This document shows, piece after piece, positions 42,999-53,300 of a stretch of DNA of 64,000 bases. The translations under genes were made by a program, and so were the position numbers. Source of the stretch: Chitinophaga barathri (GTDB lineage: Bacteria; Bacteroidota; Bacteroidia; Chitinophagales; Chitinophagaceae); assembly GCF_003807585.1 (NCBI RefSeq), contig NZ_RMBX01000009.1:1-64000 (forward strand). The letters run 5' to 3'. Below the pieces are notes generated by a model. It was not told the origin of the DNA. It did no database searches and saw nothing but the letters and a program-made list of their open reading frames with translations. Each line of letters opens with the position of its first letter. Position 1 is the stretch's first letter.

Positions 42999-44678
42999 TT
43001 ACCAGTTCGGATTCTGCGGCAGCAGCGCAGGGTTCAGCGTCAGTTCGTTGGTAGGCAACGGGTACAGGTACAGCTTGTCGTTCCAGGTACGGGAAGTAAT
43101 ATTATTGTAAACGCGGATATAGAAGTTGCCGTCCACGATCACGTTGCTCACCTGGTTGGCAGGGTATTGCGCGCGCAGTGCGGGCGTGAGTTTCATGCCC
43201 AGGATCGTTTCCGCGTTGTTGATGAGCGTGCCGGCTTTCCAGCGCAACAGATCGTCGAAACGGAAACCGTCTCCCACCAGTTCGATCCTCCTTTCCCTCC
43301 TGATCTCATCCAGCAGTACGGGAATGCCGGGGAACTTGGACTGCGGGTCCCTCACCAGCGCAGCAATCACCATAGGCGCCATGTTCACGCGGGAACGGAT
43401 CTCGTTGATGGTCCTGTCTATCACGGCCTGGCTTCCTTCACCCAGCTCGGCTTTCGCTTCGGCGAATATGAGCAGCGTTTCGGCGTAACGGAAAATGAAG
43501 AGGTCGAGGGTGGACTGGTTCGCATTCCACTGTGCGGGATCCGGGCTATAGTTCTTTGCAGCTGCGTAACCCGTTACCACGCCGGGGATACGTGGCAGGC
43601 TCACCACATCGTTGTTGCCGCCCGGGTTGGCGGTCACTACAAAACCGCGTGTCGCGATGATCTGTGTAAACCGCGGATCGCGGTCTATCAGCTCATTGTC
43701 CAGCGTTTCGTCGCCCCGGTACAGGGGGCTCAGTGCCGTAGGCACGCCGTTCTTATCCAGGAAGGACCGCACGAAATCCTTAGTGAGCGCGGGCCATATG
43801 TCGGATATCTGGCGGGTTAGGTTGTGCATGCTGATGTCCTTAATGTATCGGCGCGCGAGGATGGCTTCAGGATTGCCCCTCAGCTCTTCCTGGATGAACA
43901 GGTTGTAATAATCCTTCGTGGGGTTGCCGGTTTTCCAGATGCTATACCGGCCGGTGTTCATCACTGCTTCCGCGGCGTCAGCGGCGGCGCGCAGGTAAGG
44001 TGTTTCATCGCCCATTGCCTGGTATTTCCGGAAAGTGCCTTCCCAGAGGCATATCCTGGCTTTCAGTGCATTGGCCACGTCTTTGGTGATCCTGCCCCTG
44101 AACTGGGTGTTGCTGCCTTCCGCCGCGTTGGCCACGGCATAGTTGAGGTCCGCCAGCACGGAGTCCATCACCTGCTTGTGCGGCTGGCGCGGACCGTAAA
44201 GGATAGCGGAGGAAGTGTCCGTCAGGTCCCGGGACAGCCAGGGCACTGCGCCGTACCGTTTTACTTTATCCCAGTAGAACATCGCGCGGAAAAAACGCGC
44301 TTCGGCCACGTAATAGTTCTTCACGGTACCGTCCATCTGCGCACGGTCGTAGCGCTGCAGGAAATAATTCACATTGCGGATATTCGCCCAGGCGGCGTAG
44401 TTCCAGTTGTTGTCCGTGGCTGGCACTACGTATTCGCCTGCCAGGAACACGTCGCGGGAGCTCTGTGCGAAGTTGTCTGAGTTCGCTTCGCTGTTACCGC
44501 GCTGTACAGGTAATGCGTCGTAAAACTGGTTGAGATACAGTTTCAGGTCATTCTCATTTTTGAAGAACGTGGGCTCGCTGATGGCGTCCTGCGGGAACCT
44601 GTCCAGGAAGTCTTCCCTTTTACAGGCGGTCAGCAGCAGGAAAAGCGTGCATATATATAAAGTGTGTTTCCTTGTCAT
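42999..44678 (-). CDS. SusD/RagB-family surface glycan-binding lipoprotein
   Basis: A 559-residue lipoprotein that forms the lid of the SusC barrel and captures the oligosaccharide. ATG 44678 gives the lipoprotein signal MTRKHTLYICTLFLLLTAC (Cys19). Family landmarks are REDFLDRFPQDAISEPTFFKNENDL, ARFFRAMFYWDKVKRYGAVPWL, FRYAETLLIFAEAKAEL and the C-terminal RERRIELVGDGFRFDDLLRWKAG and LYPLPTNELTLNPALLPQNPNW. It lies 22 bp after susC. The glycan is not evident, because no glycoside hydrolase adjoins the locus. Confidence 0.95.
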   Translation of the reverse strand: MTRKHTLYICTLFLLLTACKREDFLDRFPQDAISEPTFFKNENDLKLYLNQFYDALPVQRGNSEANSDNFAQSSRDVFLAGEYVVPATDNNWNYAAWANIRNVNYFLQRYDRAQMDGTVKNYYVAEARFFRAMFYWDKVKRYGAVPWLSRDLTDTSSAILYGPRQPHKQVMDSVLADLNYAVANAAEGSNTQFRGRITKDVANALKARICLWEGTFRKYQAMGDETPYLRAAADAAEAVMNTGRYSIWKTGNPTKDYYNLFIQEELRGNPEAILARRYIKDISMHNLTRQISDIWPALTKDFVRSFLDKNGVPTALSPLYRGDETLDNELIDRDPRFTQIIATRGFVVTANPGGNNDVVSLPRIPGVVTGYAAAKNYSPDPAQWNANQSTLDLFIFRYAETLLIFAEAKAELGEGSQAVIDRTINEIRSRVNMAPMVIAALVRDPQSKFPGIPVLLDEIRRERRIELVGDGFRFDDLLRWKAGTLINNAETILGMKLTPALRAQYPANQVSNVIVDGNFYIRVYNNITSRTWNDKLYLYPLPTNELTLNPALLPQNPNW

Positions 44679-44700
44679 GATATCAATTTTTAAATCAGCA

Positions 44701-47700
44701 TTACAAACCAACCTGTAGACCAAATGACCAGCTGCGGCTCAGTGGGTACGTCTGAACACCGAGCAGCTCGGGATCGAAGGCCTTGTGCAGATCGGTGATC
44801 TCAAACAGGTTCTGGCCGGTGACATATACTCTCACACGGTTGATCTTAGCCCTGGAAAGCAGGGACTGCGGAAGCGTATAACCGATGGTAGCTTGTTTAA
44901 GGCGTGCATAGGCAGCGTTCTGCAGGTATTTGGTCTGCGTTTGCTGGTTATACGATGCCGCGATTTTGTTCACGGGGTAATAAGCGTCCCTGTTTTCGGG
45001 CGTCCAGGTGTCCAGGTGGTATTTCAGGGGAACGTCCCATTCGCTGGTAAAGCCCCAGAAATAAGTACCGCCGAGCATGTAATCGCGTTTGCCGGTACCC
45101 TGGAAGAACACGGTAGCGTCGAAGCCTTTGTAATCCGCGCCCAGGTTAAGGCCGAAAAGGTAACGCGGCGTGCTGTTGCCGATCACGCGCTGGTCGCCGG
45201 GATTGTAGATGCTGTTGTCTCCCACGGAAATGATGCCATCTCCGTTCAGGTCCGTGTACCGGATGTCCCCGGGCAGCCATGCACCGCCATAGAGATTTTT
45301 CTGGGAAGCGGATTTGGCCACTTCATCCGCAGATTGATAAAAACCCGCGGTGGTGTAACCCCAGATATCGCCGAGGGTAAGCCCTTCATAATACGTGTTG
45401 ATCAGCCCTTTGGGATTCAGTTCGTAGCGGGTCACCTCGGTGGTGGCATCTGATAGGTTTAGCGCTACGTTGTAGCTGAAGCCACTGCCGATCTGATCCC
45501 TCCAGGTCAGGTTCAGTTCCCAGCCTTTGGTGCGGATGTCCGCAGAGTTGGCCGTGGGCGGCGTTGCACCAAGGATGGCGGGGCGCGCGGCGCCGGACTG
45601 GATAATGTCTTTCACCGTCCTTACATAATAATCAAACACGAGGCCCAGCCTGTTCTTCAGGAAAGATGCGTCCACACCCACGTCGATGGTGCTTACTTTT
45701 TCCCAGGTAAAGTCCGGCGATACGAGGCCCGCAGCGCCTACGTACGGGCTGGTGAGATTATCGTCAAACACATATCCTGTCTGCCCGATCGGCATCGTGG
45801 CGATGTAAGGATAAGGCAGGTCGGTGGCCTGGTTGCCGAGTGTGCCGTAAGAGCCCCTGAGCTTCAGGTCGTTCACCACTTTGGAAATGCCGGCGAAGAA
45901 TCGTTCCTGTGAAATACGCCAGCCGGCTGATACGGACGGCGCAAACAGGTAACGGTTGCCTCTCTGGAAGCGGGAAGTTCCGTCGTAGCGGCCGTTCACT
46001 TCCAGCAGGTATTTATCCGCGTAAATGTAATTGAGCCGGAAGAATGAACCGCTCACCGCCCATTCATTCTGTGCAGCGCCGAGGAGCGGGCTCTTGTCGT
46101 TGTTCGGCACGAGGCTTGGCAGGGTCGGGTCCACCAGGTTGCGGGCGGTTACGTTGAAGCTCCTGTTCTGCTTCAGCTCCTCGTTGTAACCGATCATGGC
46201 TTTTACGTAATGTTTGCCGCCGAAGGTGTTTTCGTACTGGAGGTAAGAGTTCAGCGCGTAATAATAATCGCTTTCGTTTGCCTGGTACAGGCGGCTGGGG
46301 GTGGTCCAGGGATAGGTGCCCAGCAACGCACCGTCCACGCCGTATTCGTTGAATGCTTTATAGTGCTGGCTGGTGTTCCTGAAATACCCGTTCCAGGTAT
46401 AATCCGTTACCCAGCGTACATTCTTTAAGGGTTTCAGCACAAATCCGCCGGTGAGCCAGACGTCGTTGATATCGTATTGATAACGGCCGTTCTGTTTCAT
46501 TACCGCGATCATGTTAGTGTAATTGCCCTGCCCGGAGAAGTTGCCATCCGGGTGATACACGGGCATCAGGGGGGTTAAGTCCGTAGGGATGAAAGACCAG
46601 TTTGCAATGTCATCGTTCACGAACTGCGTGCCGTTGGGCGTGTTCAGCGTCGTGCGGTTCAGGCTGGCTTTGAAGTTCAGGTCCAGCCAGTCCGTGGTTT
46701 TATTGGTGAGGCGGAGGCTCGCATTATAACGTTTGTATTGCTGATCGGCTTCTTTCAGCAGGCCGTCCTGGCTGAGGATGCCCATGCTGGCGGCATAGGT
46801 GGTTTTACCTTCGCCGCCGGAGAGAGAAATGTTGTGCTGCTGCTGTGGCTGCCGTCCGGGGTAGAGCACGTCTATCCAGTCCGTGTTGCCTACGTAGCGG
46901 TAGCGGTTGGGGCGGTCCGGGTCCACGTATACGTCTGAATTGTTAGCTGGGTCTGCGGCGTATTTTGTGGCCAGGATGGAGTCCTGGTCTGTATAGTTGT
47001 AGCTGTTACCACCTGCCCTGCGCGCAGCGTCGCGGAACATATTGATGTACTGCGAGCCGTTCAGGTATTCGGGCAATCGCGTGGGGCGTGAAATGGTATA
47101 GTTGCCGGAGTAGCTGATGTTGATCTTACCGGACTTCCCGCTTTTGGTGGTGATGAGCAACACGCCGTAAGCCGCGCGGCCGCCGTAGATGGCTGCGGAG
47201 GCGGCGTCTTTCAGCATGGTTACGCTTTCCACGTCATCAGGGTTGATCAGGTTCGGATCCATCACCACACCGTCCACCAATACGAGCGGAGAAGCGGCCC
47301 CGGTGGTACCCAGCGGGTTGTCGCCCCTGATGTTAAAGGAAGCGCCCTGGCCGGGAGCGCCGTTGCTCATATTCACGCGCAGGCCGGGCATGGTGCCTTG
47401 CAGGCCTTGCGCCAGGTTCACCAGGGGGCGGCTTTCGAGGGTTTTGGCGTTTACGGTGGATACGGCGCCGGTGAGGTTCGCGGCTTTCTGGGTACCGTAA
47501 CCAACCACCACCACTTCGTTCAGCGCGGTATTCCCTTCTTCCAGCACGATGTTCATAGCCGCGGAAGTAACACGCTTTTCTATAGCTACATATCCCACGA
47601 ATTTAAACATCAACGTAGCCGTGTCGCTTTTTACGGTGAGGGAAAATGAACCGTCTTCTTTGGTGATAGTGCCGTTGGAGGTGCCTCTTTCCCAAACACT

Positions 47701-48156
47701 CACACCAATAAGGGGTTGCTGCTGGTTGTCGGTCACCTTGCCGTGGGCCACAACAGCCCGCACCGCATTGGGCTTGTCCCCGGCGGGGGCGATCACCACG
47801 AGGTTTCCGGCGATCGTTTTATAATCCAGTTTGGTGTCTTTTAGTACCTGCCGCAGCGTTTCCGTCCAGGTTTTGTCTTTCACTTCGATGTCTACCGGCG
47901 CAAGGTCCTGCAGCATTTCGTCGTTGTACACAAAATGAACGGGGATCTGCTTCTCGATGGCTTTTAATACTTTCCGGAGCGAAGCCTGTTTCATGTTCAG
48001 CGTCACCTTTTCCTGCGCATAGCCGGATAGCGCAAAGGATTGTATGGAGCACATACAAACGATAATGGCGGTCAATTTCATCATGAACAATAGCTTGATA
48101 ATTGGCGCGACAGGACGACCGGGGCGCGTACCCGGACCCAATCTGATTTTTTTCAT
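44701..48156 (-). CDS. SusC/RagA-family TonB-dependent receptor with STN domain
   Basis: Outer-membrane glycan importer of 1151 residues from ATG 48156; 12 further codons upstream are open. A basic N-terminal stretch and the signal (ending SGYAQ) precede an STN domain (about 49-123), which lets such receptors signal to a FecR protein. After it come a carboxypeptidase-regulatory-like domain (about 135-215, GKVTDNQQQPLIGVSV), the SusC plug (VVVGYGTQKAANLTGAVS, SFNIRGDNPLG, LVLVDGVVMDPNLINPDDVESVTMLKDAASAAIYGGRAAYGVLLITTK) and a barrel ending WSFGLQVGL. Genes for the sigma factor and FecR lie upstream on the same strand, as usual for cell-surface signalling. Confidence 0.96.
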   Translation of the reverse strand: MKKIRLGPGTRPGRPVAPIIKLLFMMKLTAIIVCMCSIQSFALSGYAQEKVTLNMKQASLRKVLKAIEKQIPVHFVYNDEMLQDLAPVDIEVKDKTWTETLRQVLKDTKLDYKTIAGNLVVIAPAGDKPNAVRAVVAHGKVTDNQQQPLIGVSVWERGTSNGTITKEDGSFSLTVKSDTATLMFKFVGYVAIEKRVTSAAMNIVLEEGNTALNEVVVVGYGTQKAANLTGAVSTVNAKTLESRPLVNLAQGLQGTMPGLRVNMSNGAPGQGASFNIRGDNPLGTTGAASPLVLVDGVVMDPNLINPDDVESVTMLKDAASAAIYGGRAAYGVLLITTKSGKSGKINISYSGNYTISRPTRLPEYLNGSQYINMFRDAARRAGGNSYNYTDQDSILATKYAADPANNSDVYVDPDRPNRYRYVGNTDWIDVLYPGRQPQQQHNISLSGGEGKTTYAASMGILSQDGLLKEADQQYKRYNASLRLTNKTTDWLDLNFKASLNRTTLNTPNGTQFVNDDIANWSFIPTDLTPLMPVYHPDGNFSGQGNYTNMIAVMKQNGRYQYDINDVWLTGGFVLKPLKNVRWVTDYTWNGYFRNTSQHYKAFNEYGVDGALLGTYPWTTPSRLYQANESDYYYALNSYLQYENTFGGKHYVKAMIGYNEELKQNRSFNVTARNLVDPTLPSLVPNNDKSPLLGAAQNEWAVSGSFFRLNYIYADKYLLEVNGRYDGTSRFQRGNRYLFAPSVSAGWRISQERFFAGISKVVNDLKLRGSYGTLGNQATDLPYPYIATMPIGQTGYVFDDNLTSPYVGAAGLVSPDFTWEKVSTIDVGVDASFLKNRLGLVFDYYVRTVKDIIQSGAARPAILGATPPTANSADIRTKGWELNLTWRDQIGSGFSYNVALNLSDATTEVTRYELNPKGLINTYYEGLTLGDIWGYTTAGFYQSADEVAKSASQKNLYGGAWLPGDIRYTDLNGDGIISVGDNSIYNPGDQRVIGNSTPRYLFGLNLGADYKGFDATVFFQGTGKRDYMLGGTYFWGFTSEWDVPLKYHLDTWTPENRDAYYPVNKIAASYNQQTQTKYLQNAAYARLKQATIGYTLPQSLLSRAKINRVRVYVTGQNLFEITDLHKAFDPELLGVQTYPLSRSWSFGLQVGL

Positions 48157-48366
48157 ACTTTTGATGTTAGGTTTTGAAAAATAGGCTTCCACCTTCTCTG
48201 ATGAACCGGAGAAGCCTTACATTGCCTGAGAACGGAGAATGTCGCAAGCATTCTCCTTCTCTTTTTGATTTCAGTTGATTGTGATTGTTTTTATACCATA
48301 TTCAATACATTAACGTGAAAGATTTTGACGCGAGATTTTTGTGAACATTGTTAGCGAAAATTAATA

Positions 48367-49440
48367 TCAGCGAACATACACCGTATCATTGTCCTGGTTG
48401 TATGTGATCTTTCCTGTAGCCTGTAGCGCGTTCAATACATCTGCCAGTGATCTTTTTTCAAAAACGCCGGTAAAGCTGGCGTTAAATAAGGCGTCGTTTT
48501 CCACGACCACGGTAACATCGTACCATTTTTCTAATTTGGAAGCCACTTTCCCGAAGTTGTCCCCGTCAAAGATCAGCTTGCCTTCTTTCCATCCGGCGTC
48601 CAGCAGGGTGCCGTCCAGCGGGTCCTTACGCATTTTGCTAAGCGTCAGGATCGGTATCTGTTGGGCCTCCAGGCTGTCCGGGTTGTGCGGCGCCTGGTAT
48701 ACCGGGCTGATGCGGTTGCGCACGGCCAGTTTTTCGCCTGGCTTCAGCTGGATCGTGTTGCCAGGCTGGTCCGCGAGCGTAATGGCCACGGAACCGCTTA
48801 CCAGCGTGGTTTCCGTGTTCTGCTCATCCGGGTAAGATCTTATATTGAATACGGTGCCAAGCACTTTCACGTTCAGCCCGCCCGCCTCGATGATAAAAGG
48901 CATATCCTCATCCTTCGCCACTTTAAAATAAGCCTCTCCGGTGAGCCGCACCGTCCGGGAGGAACGGTTGAAATCCTCGCCGTAGCTAATCTTGCTGTTG
49001 GAATTCATCCACACTTCCGTGCCGTCCGCCAGGGTGAAATAAGACTGTGATCCCTTCGGCGTTTTCACTTCCTGGGCCGCGGCTTCGCGTTTTTGAGCGG
49101 ACAGGGCGGACCAGTACCACCAGCCTCCCATGCAGGTCAGCACTAGCAGGAAAGCCATCACAGCCAGCGCTTTACGAAACCTCCGGGGTGCCGGAGCGGG
49201 TATTTCCTCCTCTTCCATCAGCCCGGCGATCTGCATTTTGGTATAGTGGGTAGCGTAGGCCTGAAGGGCATCTGACTGTTCTTCCTCCTCCTTTTCCGCT
49301 GTTCCCGGTACCATCTGCCAATACAGCAGGCGCAGCCCCTCGTCTTCCGCGATCAGCTGTTGCAGCTCCGTTGCTTCAGATTCGCTGGCGCTGCCGGATA
49401 AAATCCGGCTCATTAAATGATAAAATCGGTCCTCCTGCAT
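48367..49440 (-). CDS. FecR-family anti-sigma factor
   Basis: A 357-residue single-pass membrane protein. A cytoplasmic N-terminal part binds the sigma factor; a membrane helix is at about 91-110 (ALAVMAFLLVLTCMGGWWYW). The periplasmic FecR domain contains TPKGSQSYFTLADGTEVWMNSNSKISYGEDF and VRLTGEAYFKVAKDEDMPFIIEAGGLNVKVLGTVFNI, followed by a DUF4974-type end (LIFDGDNFGKVASKLEKWYDVTVV). It should relay occupancy of the STN domain of the SusC protein to the sigma factor. Confidence 0.95.
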   Translation of the reverse strand: MQEDRFYHLMSRILSGSASESEATELQQLIAEDEGLRLLYWQMVPGTAEKEEEEQSDALQAYATHYTKMQIAGLMEEEEIPAPAPRRFRKALAVMAFLLVLTCMGGWWYWSALSAQKREAAAQEVKTPKGSQSYFTLADGTEVWMNSNSKISYGEDFNRSSRTVRLTGEAYFKVAKDEDMPFIIEAGGLNVKVLGTVFNIRSYPDEQNTETTLVSGSVAITLADQPGNTIQLKPGEKLAVRNRISPVYQAPHNPDSLEAQQIPILTLSKMRKDPLDGTLLDAGWKEGKLIFDGDNFGKVASKLEKWYDVTVVVENDALFNASFTGVFEKRSLADVLNALQATGKITYNQDNDTVYVR

Positions 49441-49509
49441 TTAACAAAGGGTAATTGCTAATAAGACAAGATTCCGGGGCAAACTCCCCAATCCTTTTTC
49501 CGGTTTTTT

Positions 49510-50073
49510 TTAGAATTTTTCAGCGGAACTGCTGCGGTAGGTTTTAAATACATCCGCCAGGCGGCGCATGGCGATATTCAGGTGGCGGTCCACTGTATTT
49601 TCGGAGATCTCCATGATGACGGCCACTTCTTTATAGCTGAATTTTTCCTCGCGCACCAGCTTGTAAGCCATCTGGCATTTGGGGGGCAGCTGGGCAATGG
49701 CATTGGCGAAGTCGTTCTTCAGCTCGCGGCTGATGCAGATGTCTTCCGGCGTAAGATAGGAAACAAACGAAGCCGGCGCGATATTGTCGATGTCGCAGGT
49801 GATGTAATTCCTGCTTTTCACCAGGTAGTTGATCGCGGCATTTTTAACGGCTTTAAAAAGATACACTTTCAGGTTGTGGATGTTCATCAGGTCCTCTTTC
49901 ATGGTCCATACCTTCAGGATGGCGTCGGACACTAGTTCTTCCGCCACTTCGCCCTGCCGGACGTAGGTATCGGCAAAGCGCACGAGGCCTTTGTAGAAGT
50001 GAAGGAACAACTGCTTGTATGCTTCTTCACTCCGGTAGACGGCAACCTGTTCCTGTAGTAATGCGATATCCAT
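49510..50073 (-). CDS. ECF RNA polymerase sigma factor
   Basis: A 187-residue extracytoplasmic-function sigma factor from ATG 50073 (MDIALLQEQVAVYRSEEAYKQLF). Region 2 contains VAEELVSDAILKVW and the DNA-melting part; region 4 is the helix-turn-helix FSYKEVAVIMEISENTVDRHLNIAMRRLAD. It is the first gene of sigma-FecR-SusC-SusD-discoidin, all on the minus strand, and is expected to drive the downstream receptor genes when released by FecR. A TAnnTTTG element and an inverted repeat lie just upstream. Confidence 0.95.
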   Translation of the reverse strand: MDIALLQEQVAVYRSEEAYKQLFLHFYKGLVRFADTYVRQGEVAEELVSDAILKVWTMKEDLMNIHNLKVYLFKAVKNAAINYLVKSRNYITCDIDNIAPASFVSYLTPEDICISRELKNDFANAIAQLPPKCQMAYKLVREEKFSYKEVAVIMEISENTVDRHLNIAMRRLADVFKTYRSSSAEKF

Positions 50074-50097
50074 GTAAACCCGTAGTACCTGTAAAGT

Positions 50098-50139
50098 CAA
50101 ATCTAGGCATTAGTCCGGTTAAAAATGACATCCGGACTA
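50098..50139 (-). promoter_or_regulatory. promoter element and inverted repeat upstream of the sigma gene
   Basis: On the minus strand TAGATTTG (50098-50105) is an exact -7 element, 24 bp before the sigma ATG. Just upstream of it lies an 8-bp inverted repeat TAGTCCGG-N13-CCGGACTA (50111-50139), whose half-site centres are 21 bp apart, two helical turns. It covers the -33 region, the usual place for an operator. Confidence 0.5.
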
Positions 50140-50302
50140 AGCTTATTTTCGCCAAGAGATATTCAAAATTCACATTTCCCCGAAAGCCTGCGCCACGCTA
50201 CTGCAATAATGCCGCAGTGAAAACGGGTTAATAAATCCACTTTTACATATTATAAATATCCATTTACATTAGCCTTATAGTTGTTAAGCTATTAAAATCC
50301 GG

Positions 50303-50335
50303 AAAATGCTCCGTGTGTTCGGGAGCATTTTCATT
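50303..50335 (+). terminator. orphan terminator-like hairpin upstream of the PKD gene
   Basis: A perfect 10-bp stem AAAATGCTCC / GGAGCATTTT (50303-50312 with 50322-50331), loop GTGTGTTCG, followed by CATTTC. No protein gene precedes it on the plus strand for over 200 bp, because the upstream sigma gene runs the other way. It could end a small RNA or attenuate the PKD gene. The rest of 50140-50399 is A/T rich and shows no ORF. Confidence 0.6.
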
Positions 50336-50399
50336 TCAGCATCGTTGAAATGCTTTACCCGCTTTCATCGCAATTTTTGCTTATTTTTCCGCGGCCAAT

Positions 50400-53300
50400 T
50401 TGTATATGATGTCCCTAAATCCAAAGGCAACCCCAGGCGTTGCCCTTACCTGTGTAATACTTTTTATAACGCTCCTGCTGAACGTTTCCGCCCATGCACA
50501 GCTGCGTGCGGATTTTACCCCCAGTAAGACCAGCGATTGTGAAAGCCTGATCACCAAATTCAACGATAACTCTACCGGCAACCCTGTTTCCTGGCAATGG
50601 AACCTGGGTAACGGAGCCACCTCTACGCAGCAAAGCCCCAGCGCGTCCTATACAACTCCCGGTACATATAAGATAACGCTGACCGTAAAAGATGCCACCG
50701 GCAACACCAGTAACATGGAAAAGACCGTTACTGTCTGGGAAAAACCAAAACCGGATTTTACGGCCGGCCCCGCCAAAGGTTGTATACCCTTTGAGGTTAC
50801 TTTCACGGACAAGTCGAACCCTGTAAACGGCACCATTACCGCTTACAGCTGGGATTTCGGGGATGGAACCACCGGTTCGGGCAGCAGCCCCGCGCATACT
50901 TACAACAATGTATTATCCCCCACTGTTACCCTCACCATTACAAACAGCAATGGCTGTACCGCATCAAAACAGATCAGTAATATTGTGGATGCCGCGGCTT
51001 CCCTGAAAGTGAATTTCAGCGTATCCGACAAATTTCTTTGCACGGCACCCGGCGCACTGACAATTACCAATGCCACCACCGGGCCCGGCAACCTTACCTA
51101 TGCATGGGATTTTGGCGATGGCGGCACTGCTTCAGGTGCAAACCCGGCCCCGCATAACTATACCACGAGAGGCGTTTATAAGGTAAAACTCACGGTCACC
51201 AGTGATAAAGGCTGTACCGCTACACAAACGTCTGAAGACATCAATGTCGCCAATTTTAAAACGGATTTCCAGTTGCCCGCAAGCATCTGCGAGAATGTGA
51301 ATGCCACTTTCACCGCCGCCAATACTCCGCAGGCGGACAATATTACCTGGGCCGTCGACAAAGGTTACACCTATGGTTATGGCACTAGTACTACATATTA
51401 TCCCGGCGGCGCGGGCACGGTAAAGGTGACTATGACGGCCGATTATGGCAAGTGCCCGGAAAGTATCACGAAAGACTTTGTAGTGAAACCCACGCCGCAG
51501 GCGGGTTTTGAGACCGGGCAACAGGCAATCTGCGACGTACCCGCCACGGTTAAGTTCACCGACAAATCGCAGGGAGCCACCAGCTGGAGCTGGACCTTCG
51601 GCAACGGGCAGTCATCCACACAGCAGCACCCTACCGTTACATACAACAGCCTGGGATACTACACTATAATCCTCACAGCCGGCAACGCATCCGGGTGTTT
51701 CAGCACCAACTCATACGGTATATATGTGCAGAAACCGGAGGTTCGTGCATATCCAAGCGTTTCGGAAGGTTGTGAAGGACTGACGGCTTCCTTCAGCGCC
51801 GGTGCCTCTGCCGGCGATGTTATCGCAAGCTATGAATGGGATTTTGGCGACGGCAGTCCCAAATCAACGGAAGCCACACCTTCGCATACTTATAACAAAG
51901 AAGGAGCCTACACGGTAAGGCTTACTTATACCACCGCCAATGGCTGCACCGGAACGGTAGGTCTGCATTATTCCAACCCGATCCGGGTGTATAAAAAACC
52001 AAAGCCTGATTTTACATCCCCACAAGCGCCACAGGTCTGCGGCAACAACTGGGTACAGTTCAACGGCACTTCAGATATACCCGGCACAAGCTGGAACTGG
52101 GAATTCGGTGACAATCGCAACGGCTCTTACCAGAATACACAACACAGCTACAGGGACCCTGGTGCCTACACGGTAACGCTGAACGTTTCCAATAACGGAT
52201 GTGTCGGAACGGTCACCAAAACGGCTTTTATCACGGCGGTGAACCCTTTCCCCCGCTTCAGTACGCAGCCGATCAACTGCGCCAACCGTACGGAAATAAG
52301 CTTCGATGAGCAGTCGCTCGGCACCGTTACCAACTGGAAATGGAACTGGGGAGACGGCAAAGAAAATACGTACACAACAAAAACAAACCCTGCCAAACAC
52401 CTGTATGATAAAACAGGGCGGTATATGGTGAAACTGACGGTTACAGACGGCACATGCACCAGCTCCGATTCCCTGGAAATTAATGTAATTGCCCCTTCGC
52501 CCATTACCATTACCGGGGATAAATCGACCCTTTGCGGCAGCGAGACCGTTAAGGTCAATATAACAGCGATAGACAGGTCCATATATTATTCCCTGAACAA
52601 CTGGTTCTCTTCAGACGGCACACCTGCCAGCTGGTTTGACAATTACAATTATGAGCGTGCTAATTTTACAAACCTCAAACCCGGCAAGGATACCATCCGC
52701 TTTTTTGCCTACAACCTGCAGGGATGCCCGGATACCAGCAATGGCGTAGTGGTGGACGTACACGGCCCGGCGGCAAAATTTCTTTCCCCGGATGTGCTGG
52801 AATGCCGGGGAACTGAACTCACCTTTACTGACCAGACGGACATTTCCAAAGGAAAACCCATCAAAACCTGGTCCTGGGACTTTGGCGACGGCCAACCTGC
52901 AAAGATATTTACTGCACCGCCTTTCAAATACACCTACAACAGGTCCGGAGTTTTTTATCCTACCCTGAAAGTAACGGATGAAGATGGCTGCACCAGCACC
53001 GCTGCCGGCTCCTATCTGCAGGTAAACGGCCCCAATGCGGACTTTATGCCCAGTACTACGCTGATTCCACCGGGCGGCGACATATGGTTTTATAACTACA
53101 CCAGCGAAACGGGCGGCTATGCTACGTACCAATGGGACTTTGGAGATAATACATCATCCACGGACAACAGCCCGTACAAGAACTATCCCGATAAAGGCGT
53201 GTACACGGTAAAACTGCTGGTAACGGACAATAACGGCTGTTCTGACAGTGCAAAAAAACAGATCAAGGTATCCAGCGTCAGCGCGGGCTTTACGGTCACC

